Shown here one piece after another: positions 15,436 to 20,181 of a stretch of 20,181 nucleotides of DNA. Source of the DNA: Veillonellaceae bacterium (GTDB lineage: Bacteria; Bacillota_C; Negativicutes; UBA1444); assembly GCA_012798135.1 (NCBI GenBank), contig JAAZNU010000185.1, positions 1-20,181 on the forward strand, written 5' to 3'. The notes under the pieces are model-generated. The model was given only the letters and a program-made list of their open reading frames with translations. It was not told the DNA's origin and made no database searches. Within the stretch, counting starts at the first letter, position 1. Every line of letters starts with the position of its first letter. Made by a program: the position numbers and the translations under genes.

Positions 15436-16442
15436 GCGGCGGCCTTCTCTACGACCGGAGCCATGGCCTTCATGTCCTCGGTCGTGTACCTGTGATCCAC
15501 GGGCAGGGCTAGCACCGTCCTCCCCAGATCCTCGAACTGCTCCGGCAGGTCCGGCCAGTAATGGGGCACGAACACCCCGGCGTCGGTCAGCCTGCGCCTC
15601 ACCTGGGGAAAGCGCTCGGCCTCCACCGGCAGGGGGAAGCACAGGGGCACTCCCCTGCATGCAGGCACCTTTTCGGGGAAGCAGCTCATGAGAGTCTCGT
15701 AGTTGGCCTTTCTCGACGCAGCGGCTGCGCCGTGGTCGAACGACTTGAAAAGCGTCTGGGCCAGCTCCGACATCCGGATCGGCCCGGCGGGCATGTCCCG
15801 CTCGATCCTGCGGAAGACGTCCAGAGACTCCCCTGTCGGATATTCGCCCCTCACGGCATGGCAGGCGATCCTCTCTCCGAAGATTCCCTCTTCGGCCTTG
15901 ATCAGCGGGACCGGCGGTTCGCGCAGACGGCTTCCCTGGCCTACGACCAGGAAGCCGCCGTCGGGCACCCCGAGGAACTTCCGGGGTGAGTAAACGGCCG
16001 CGAAGCGGGCGGGGCACGGCGCATAGAGAGCCTGCGCGAAGTCGAGCAGTACCCTGCAACCCGAGAGGTCCATCATCTCTTCGAGCAGTTCGATCTCGGG
16101 GTCGAAAACGCCGAAGTAGCTGTTCACGATCACCAGCGTGCCCTGCTTCGCGGTGTAGGACAGCCCCTGGTAGTCGATCCTGAATCCGGGGGCGACCTTG
16201 TAGGTGCGCCACTTCGCCCCTGAAGCCTCTACGGCCTTGAACAGAACGGGGCAGGTGTAGGCCGGCATCAGAACATCTGCTATGCCGCTCGAGCGGATCA
16301 GTTCGCCGACGGCGCTTCGGGCGTTGTAGAAGGGCTTCGCGGACTCCAGATGCTTGAGCGCAGCCTGGTCGGGGTCGGGCCTCGCCGGAAAGTCCAGCGG
16401 GAAGAAGCCGCCTATGGGCTTCGACGGATTCACTTCAGCCAT
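15426..16442 (-). CDS. DegT/DnrJ-like PLP enzyme, atypical
   Basis: A 338-residue protein with a divergent aspartate-aminotransferase fold close to the DegT/DnrJ/EryC1 family. YNARSAVGELIRSSG and DVLMPAYTCPVLFKAVEASG match the early 'sgr.Al...l....vlvPay.c..v..av...G' region. VLLDFAQALYA supplies the cofactor-contacting Asp (residue 134), and YSPRKFLGVPDGGFLVV the likely PLP lysine (K155). It differs from the canonical 'SF...K' block and is shorter than the neighbouring family member. It starts at ATG 16442 with AGGGGG in front and overlaps the upstream stop by 8 nt. It probably acts on a sugar nucleotide or another glycan precursor together with the aminotransferase, but transamination is not proven by the motifs; a role in making a rarer amino component is possible. 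Confidence 0.72.
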   Translation of the reverse strand: MAEVNPSKPIGGFFPLDFPARPDPDQAALKHLESAKPFYNARSAVGELIRSSGIADVLMPAYTCPVLFKAVEASGAKWRTYKVAPGFRIDYQGLSYTAKQGTLVIVNSYFGVFDPEIELLEEMMDLSGCRVLLDFAQALYAPCPARFAAVYSPRKFLGVPDGGFLVVGQGSRLREPPVPLIKAEEGIFGERIACHAVRGEYPTGESLDVFRRIERDMPAGPIRMSELAQTLFKSFDHGAAAASRKANYETLMSCFPEKVPACRGVPLCFPLPVEAERFPQVRRRLTDAGVFVPHYWPDLPEQFEDLGRTVLALPVDHRYTTEDMKAMAPVVEKAAAWP

Positions 16443-17667
16443 TTCGCCCCCTCTCCAGCATCTTCCTTATCTCTGCGGCACTCTCATGGGCCTTCGATAC
16501 AACCGTGGCTATGAACCTGGCCACAGTACCGTCCACGGCCTCTCCGGTGGGCAGCACGAGCACCCGCTCCGAAAGGCTTTCCGTCACGGGGAGCTTCCTT
16601 CCCTTGTTCGGGAACCGCCCGCTGTACGGGAGCATCCTGTGGCAGCCCGGGTGGAAGTAGCGCCTCGCCAGGACGTTCTCGGCCTCGAGCACCGTGAGGA
16701 GCTCGTCTCTCGAGAGTCCGAAGACCCTCTCTTCCACCATCAACACTACATACTGCCAGTTGGACTTCGTGAGAGAGGGGCCGGGAGGGATCATCGAGAT
16801 GCCGGGAATGTCCCTGACGGCCTCGGAGTAGGCCTCGAAGTTGGCCTGGTTGACCCTGCGGATGTCCTCCATCCGCTCTAGCATCGCGAGGCCCATGGCG
16901 GCGCATATCTCAGTCATCTTGCCGTTGGTGCCAATGTAGTCAACCCTGTCCTTCTCCCGCCCCGCGAAACCGAAGTTCATCATGAGGCGGATGCGCTCGG
17001 CCAGCTCGTCGTCGTTCGTAGCCACGGCTCCGCCCTCGAATGAACTGAAGAACTTCGTCGCATGGAAGCTGAGGATGGAAGCCCTCCCCAGATTGCAGAT
17101 GCACTCGCCGCCGACCTCGTTCCCAAAGGCGTGGGCCGCGTCGTAGATGACCTGCAGGCCGTGCCTGCGGGCGATGGATTCAAGCGCCTCGTGATCGCAG
17201 GGGTTGCCGTAGGTATGCACTCCCACGATCCCTGATGTCCGTTCGGTTATCAGCGTCTCGGCATGGGACGGATCTATCGTGCAGTCGTCCGGCTTCATGT
17301 CGCAGAACACGGGTGTGATCTCCTGCCACTGCAGGGCGTGGGCTGTGGCGATGAAGGTGAACGAGGGCACGATCACCTCGCCTTCGAGGCCGACGGCACG
17401 GTAGGCTAGTTCCAGCGCGATAGTGCCGTTGCACATCGGTATGCAGTGGCGGACGCCGAGCTTCTCCTGGAGCCGCGCCTGGAACAGCTTCACGAGGGGG
17501 CCGCTGTTGGTGAACCAGCGGTTCTCGAACATCCAGTCCACGAAACCGTCGAAAGTCTTCCTGTCGGGCAGGTTGGGCCGCCCGACGTGCAGAGGCTCGT
17601 CGAATAGCGGCTTCCCTGTGAAGATCGCCAGTTTCCTGCCCAGACGCACTCCTCCCGGCTTCCGCAT
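16435..17667 (-). CDS. DegT/DnrJ/EryC1/StrS sugar aminotransferase
   Basis: A protein of about 410 residues with all the marks of the family that transaminates 4-keto (or 3-keto) nucleotide sugars using PLP. These are MCNGTIALELAYRAVGLEGE, VIVPSFTFIATAHAL, VGVHTYGNPCDHEAL, YDAAHAFG (Asp176, His179), and SILSFHATKFFSSFEGGAV with the Schiff-base lysine at about K205. The C-terminal ARRYFHPGCHRMLP and LPVTESLSERVLVLPTG are also typical. The start is uncertain: the frame is open to a TTG at 17691, but ATG 17667 (MRKPGGVRLG) or the nearby GTG (VRLGRKLAIFTGKPLF, next to GGGAGGA) is more likely. It is the first gene of a four-gene overlapping run. The exact product (for example viosamine- or Fuc4N-type) cannot be assigned from sequence alone. 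Confidence 0.9.
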   Translation of the reverse strand: MRKPGGVRLGRKLAIFTGKPLFDEPLHVGRPNLPDRKTFDGFVDWMFENRWFTNSGPLVKLFQARLQEKLGVRHCIPMCNGTIALELAYRAVGLEGEVIVPSFTFIATAHALQWQEITPVFCDMKPDDCTIDPSHAETLITERTSGIVGVHTYGNPCDHEALESIARRHGLQVIYDAAHAFGNEVGGECICNLGRASILSFHATKFFSSFEGGAVATNDDELAERIRLMMNFGFAGREKDRVDYIGTNGKMTEICAAMGLAMLERMEDIRRVNQANFEAYSEAVRDIPGISMIPPGPSLTKSNWQYVVLMVEERVFGLSRDELLTVLEAENVLARRYFHPGCHRMLPYSGRFPNKGRKLPVTESLSERVLVLPTGEAVDGTVARFIATVVSKAHESAAEIRKMLERGRNG

Positions 17668-17702
17668 TATCGCAAAATGCCGCCCCGTCAAGTAGGGTCG
17701 GA

Positions 17703-17720
17703 GTTAACTTCGTTAACTTC
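17703..17720. repeat. Tandem 9-bp direct repeat upstream of the aminotransferase operon
   Basis: GTTAACTTC occurs twice without a gap. Each unit contains the palindrome GTTAAC. It lies 36 nt upstream of the likely start codon at 17667, where an operator or activator site could sit. No regulator binding is known; only the repeat itself is seen. Confidence 0.45.
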
Positions 17721-17831
17721 GCCTGCAATCCGTTGCAAAACCTGTCATTGCACCCGTGTTCCTGCAGCGTGCCATTGCCCCGTTTCCAGGCGACGCCCGG
17801 GTTTTCAGGGATGAAACCAGCGGATGCTCGA

Positions 17832-17854
17832 GCGGAGGCCCGGTCGGCCTCCGC
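17832..17854 (-). terminator. Strong GC hairpin after the DUF4097-DUF2089 operon
   Basis: A perfect 9-bp stem, GCGGAGGCC / GGCCTCCGC, surrounds the 5-nt loop CGGTC. It begins 38 nt beyond the DUF2089 stop codon and precedes the aminotransferase operon on the same strand. There is no run of T after it in either direction, so it is not a textbook intrinsic terminator. It may end transcription with other factors or protect the 3' end. Confidence 0.5.
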
Positions 17855-17892
17855 GATCGACGCTTCCCATGATGAATCTCGGAAATCTTCCG

Positions 17893-18252
17893 CTACATCT
17901 CACCCTTCAGGAGCTTCTCCGCAGTTTCAGCGTCGATCTCCCCTGCCCGCAGCCTCTTGAGAACCCTTAGGGGATCGGGCGGCTCTGGCGCCTGCCCGAG
18001 CTGCTGGAACAGCACCTCCACCCTGGCCCGGACCGTGGGATAGGAGACCTTCATCTCCCGCTGGACATCCTTCAGGTTTCCCCTGGCCTTCAGAAAGAGA
18101 TCGAAAACCCGTCTGTTCTCCGCATTGAGGCGGCACACCGGGCAGAGTTCATACTCGCCGGTGATCTCGGAGCCGCAGGAGGGACACGCCAGCTTCACCA
18201 CCACAAGCTCTCCGCCGCAGGACGGGCACCTGGGGGGAACGCCGACAGGCAT
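17893..18252 (-). CDS. DUF2089 family zinc-ribbon / helix-turn-helix protein
   Basis: A 119-residue protein. Three CxxC pairs (residues 9-12, 23-26 and 37-40; CPSC, CPSC, CPVC) form zinc-ribbon elements. They are followed by FLKARGNLKDVQREMKVSYP and TVRARVEVLFQQLG, a helix-turn-helix region characteristic of DUF2089. The C-terminal RAGEIDAETAEKLLKG is a short SHOCT-like helix that resembles the start of the neighbouring DUF4097 protein. The fold suggests a small cytoplasmic DNA-binding regulator, but no function is established. Its ATG follows the DUF4097 stop with no gap (TGAATG), so the two are translated from one message. Confidence 0.85.
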   Translation of the reverse strand: MPVGVPPRCPSCGGELVVVKLACPSCGSEITGEYELCPVCRLNAENRRVFDLFLKARGNLKDVQREMKVSYPTVRARVEVLFQQLGQAPEPPDPLRVLKRLRAGEIDAETAEKLLKGEM

Positions 18253-19188
18253 TCACTTTCCCCCGAGCTCGATGTCGCCGCCCATGGACTTGAGCCTGAT
18301 TTCGGACGCAGGCTCCTTCTCCGGGCCGACCACAGCCTCGGCCTTCACACCGGGACTGCTCTTCGTGTGGACCACCTTCCCGAGGGAATCGGGGATCTCG
18401 ATGGAGCCCCCCATCGTCGAAGCCGATATCCTGGCCGGAACGGACTTCGGTATGGCGACCTCGATATCCCCCCCCATCGAGGAGCCGGCACCGCGGCCCT
18501 GCCAGCCTTCCGGTACGTCGATCCTTATGTCGCCGCCCATCGTGGTGACCGAGAAATCGGTTTTCAGCCCCGACGCCTCGATGTCCCCGCCCATAGTCTT
18601 GGCATCGAGCCTGCATCCGAGGTTCTCGATAGTTATGTCTCCGCCTTTCGTAAGTGCGGTGAGGTTCGAGACCGTGGCTGGGACATCGACCTCCAGATCG
18701 TCCTCGGGCCAGCTTAGGATGTACCGGTCACCCATTCTGTACACCTTCACACCTCCGGCACCCGTTCCGCCATATCGGCAAACCGGGCCTTCGATGCCCC
18801 TGACGATCACATTCCCTCCCCTGGAACGCCTGAAACCCTTGTTCCGCACCAGCAGGCCGGAGCCCGCCTCGATTTCGAAGGACATGCCGGCGGTGGTCAG
18901 CTCCTGGGCTCCCTCCTCGTCCTCCTTCACCACGATCACGTTCTGAACGCCCTCCATGGCTTCGTGCACGGCCTCGTGGACCATGGGGCCGATGCCCGCA
19001 AGGGCCTGGCCCACGCCTGTGAACGCATCGGGACGTATGAAGTGATGAAAGGTCCTCGGTCTGCTGCGATCTGCCTCGGCGCGCCTCCTCTCGCCCTCAT
19101 CGAGAGCCTTCAGTAGCTTTTCCGCATCATCCACCGTGATGATCTTCTCGGCGAGCATTCTGAGTATTTCTTTCCTTTCCTCGTTCAT
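18253..19188 (-). CDS. DUF4097-type beta-solenoid protein with N-terminal SHOCT-like helix
   Basis: A 311-residue protein. Residues 1-32 (EERKEILRMLAEKIITVDDA, EKLLKAL) form the SHOCT-like segment seen in YvlB-like proteins. From about residue 180, a repeat with core (T/S)-(M/K)-G-G-(D/S)-I recurs six times (KGGDITIENL, MGGDIEASGL, MGGDIRIDVP, MGGDIEVAIP, MGGSIEIPDS, MGGDIELGGK), the ladder typical of DUF4097 putative adhesin-like solenoids. No signal peptide or membrane helix is seen, so it is probably cytoplasmic despite the family's adhesin label. AGGAGG (19200-19195) sits 6 nt before ATG 19188. YvlB-like proteins in Bacillus are linked to envelope-stress operons; a similar role here is inference. 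Confidence 0.85.
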   Translation of the reverse strand: MNEERKEILRMLAEKIITVDDAEKLLKALDEGERRRAEADRSRPRTFHHFIRPDAFTGVGQALAGIGPMVHEAVHEAMEGVQNVIVVKEDEEGAQELTTAGMSFEIEAGSGLLVRNKGFRRSRGGNVIVRGIEGPVCRYGGTGAGGVKVYRMGDRYILSWPEDDLEVDVPATVSNLTALTKGGDITIENLGCRLDAKTMGGDIEASGLKTDFSVTTMGGDIRIDVPEGWQGRGAGSSMGGDIEVAIPKSVPARISASTMGGSIEIPDSLGKVVHTKSSPGVKAEAVVGPEKEPASEIRLKSMGGDIELGGK

Positions 19189-19220
19189 CAGGATCCTCCT
19201 TTGTTATCTGAACATGAAAA

Positions 19221-19249
19221 AATATCAGCTAGATTTTCTATATTGTCAA
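19221..19249 (-). promoter_or_regulatory. Sigma70-like promoter of the DUF4097-DUF2089 operon
   Basis: On the minus strand a perfect -35 box TTGACA (19249-19244) is followed by a 17-nt spacer and GATATT (19226-19221) in AT-rich DNA. The expected start of transcription near 19214 would leave a leader of about 25 nt with AGGAGG at 19200-19195. This is the best promoter match in the window. Confidence 0.7.
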
Positions 19250-19326
19250 GTATGATTTTACATATATCCATGGAGCACGAGGTACTGCTGTTCTGCAGGT
19301 ATTTAGATGGATCGGTTTCAGATGGG

Positions 19327-20181
19327 TCAGGGCTCTGGATAAACTTCCATGTCGGGGGTGAACACGACGACCTTGTTCCTGCCCTGTTTCTTCGCTTCGT
19401 ACAGGGCCTTGTCGGCTCTGCGGAAGATCGTGTCGAGGTCGCTTCCCGGGGATGATCCCGGGTGGTAGACGCCGAAGCTGGAGGTTATTCTGACGGAATT
19501 CCTCCGGTCGAGCCGGAACTCGTTCTCTGCAATCCGCATCCTGGTCATTTCTGCCCGTGCGTTCACCGTACCCGGATCGTCCTCGAACACTGCCGCCAGG
19601 AACTCCTCGCCTCCTATCCTTGCGATCAGGTCCGATCCGTGGAATCCTCCCGACAGGATGCCTGCGAAATCCTTCAGGACGCTGTCACCGGCCTTGTGCC
19701 CCCACGTGTCGTTGATTTCCTTGAAACGGTCGATGTCGGTGATGATCAGGCTGTACCGTCCCCGTTGGTCAGGGGTGAGATCTCCGAGATCGTCGAAGAT
19801 CGCCCGCCTGTTGAGCAGGCCTGTCAGCGGGTCGGTCCTCGATGCCAGCATGAGCGACCTGTTGGATGTCTCCAGCTTCTGCTGGAGCTCGAGGATCCTC
19901 ATCCCGGTGCGAACCCTCACATAGAGCTCGTCCGGTGAAGACAGCGGCTTTGTGATATAGTCGTCGGCCCCCCTCGATATCCCCTCGATAACCTCTGCCT
20001 TCTCCGTCTTCGAGGTAAGAAGGATGAAGTAGATGTAGGGCTTGTTCTCCCCGTCTCTCGTCCGCTCGATTACCTCGACCCCCTCGAGCCCGGGCATGAG
20101 CCAATCCATCACCGCGAGCCTGGGGGGATCCGATACGGATAGACGGGCGAACGCCTCGTCCCCGTCGCACGCCTGAACGAT
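19327..20181 (-). CDS. REC-GGDEF response regulator, diguanylate cyclase (partial)
   Basis: The frame is open to the right edge, so the start is missing; 284 residues are visible. The first part is a receiver domain: acidic ACDGDEA, the phospho-acceptor Asp in AVMDWLMPGLEG, then LLTSK and the conserved Lys in DYITKPL. After a coiled linker (LELQQKLETSNRSLMLASRT) the GGDEF domain begins with DPLTGLLNRRAIFDDL, has the substrate Asp in ITDIDRFKEINDTWGH, and the active site IARIGGEEFLAAVFED. It should make cyclic di-GMP when phosphorylated, like PleD/WspR. The inhibitory site normally RxxD just before GGEEF reads HGSD, so product inhibition may be lost. The C-terminal ADKALYEAKKQGRNKVV is standard. 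It is cytoplasmic; the link to the polysaccharide locus is only positional. Confidence 0.93.
   Translation of the reverse strand: MVQACDGDEAFARLSVSDPPRLAVMDWLMPGLEGVEVIERTRDGENKPYIYFILLTSKTEKAEVIEGISRGADDYITKPLSSPDELYVRVRTGMRILELQQKLETSNRSLMLASRTDPLTGLLNRRAIFDDLGDLTPDQRGRYSLIITDIDRFKEINDTWGHKAGDSVLKDFAGILSGGFHGSDLIARIGGEEFLAAVFEDDPGTVNARAEMTRMRIAENEFRLDRRNSVRITSSFGVYHPGSSPGSDLDTIFRRADKALYEAKKQGRNKVVVFTPDMEVYPEP

Noticed and set aside
15436..16212. N-terminal extension of the hexapeptide acyltransferase frame to a 457-residue protein
   Set aside because: The extra part is Arg/Gly/Pro-rich noise antisense-free but out of frame with the PLP-enzyme gene that clearly occupies this stretch; ATG 15435 fits the family.
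17670..17691. TTGACG ... GATAAT as a promoter overlapping the aminotransferase start
   Set aside because: The spacer is only 14 nt, and transcription would begin inside the likely coding start; not listed as a feature.
1..20181. CRISPR arrays, tRNA or rRNA genes, phage or toxin-antitoxin modules
   Set aside because: No regularly spaced repeats, tRNA-like cloverleaf sequences, rRNA motifs or matching protein families were seen.

Overview
The window looks like part of a surface-polysaccharide (O-antigen or capsule type) biosynthesis locus from a bacterium. It holds a Wzx-type flippase, a Wzy/ligase-like membrane protein, several GT-C membrane glycosyltransferases, sugar-modifying enzymes, and at one edge genes that look like ordinary chromosomal background. 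AGGAGG-type ribosome binding sites, one sigma70-like TTGACA/GATATT promoter and REC-GGDEF signalling are bacterial. The Wzx/Wzy set fits a cell with a glycan-bearing envelope. I cannot name the species. The mixed gene orientation, Arg AGG/AGA-rich codon use and a DUF2089-DUF4097 pair would fit an environmental or candidate-phylum lineage, but that is a guess.

Layout. 1-838 (-): 5' part of a Wzy/O-antigen-ligase-like protein that runs off the left edge. 1008-5294 (+): a frameshifted GT-C glycosyltransferase, a CapK/PaaK-like adenylate-forming enzyme and a DUF362 protein; the last two overlap. 5265-12690 (-): a six-gene run read leftward, namely an LPG-synthase-TM flippase-like protein, a UDP-galactopyranose-mutase-like FAD enzyme, three tandem related GT-C genes (the first destroyed) and Wzx. 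Starts and stops overlap or lie within 12 nt throughout, and a candidate promoter is at 12767-12796. 12834-13934 (+): a lone FemAB/GNAT-fold acyltransferase, divergent from that run. 13951-17667 (-): a second tightly overlapped run, namely a DegT/DnrJ aminotransferase, an atypical PLP enzyme, a hexapeptide-repeat acyltransferase and a SAM methyltransferase with an N-terminal zinc ribbon. 17832-19249 (-): a DUF4097/DUF2089 operon with a clear promoter at one end and a strong hairpin at the other. 19327-20181 (-): a REC-GGDEF response regulator cut by the right edge.

How the genes may work together. The aminotransferase and hexapeptide acyltransferase are the usual pair for making an N-acylated amino sugar on a nucleotide carrier. 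The FAD enzyme, methyltransferase, FemAB protein and CapK/DUF362 pair could supply or attach further decorations. The GT-C proteins would use lipid-linked donors at the outer face of the membrane, Wzx would export the lipid-linked unit and the Wzy-like protein would polymerise or ligate it. The nucleotidyltransferase and dehydratase needed to start amino-sugar synthesis are not in the window.

Most notable observations. (1) A GT-C gene is split by a 290-bp internally deleted IS3-family element. Its C-terminal tail is still readable on the far side and about 220 codons are missing. (2) Three apparent one-base losses, two of them in G tracts, break the GT-C gene at 1008-2238 (twice) and remove the start of the methyltransferase. 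They are either sequence errors or real, possibly phase-variable, lesions. (3) The CapK/DUF362 overlap, the divergent TM-flippase/FemAB pair and the DUF2089/DUF4097 pair are poorly characterised gene pairs. No gene-free stretch exceeds 300 bases.
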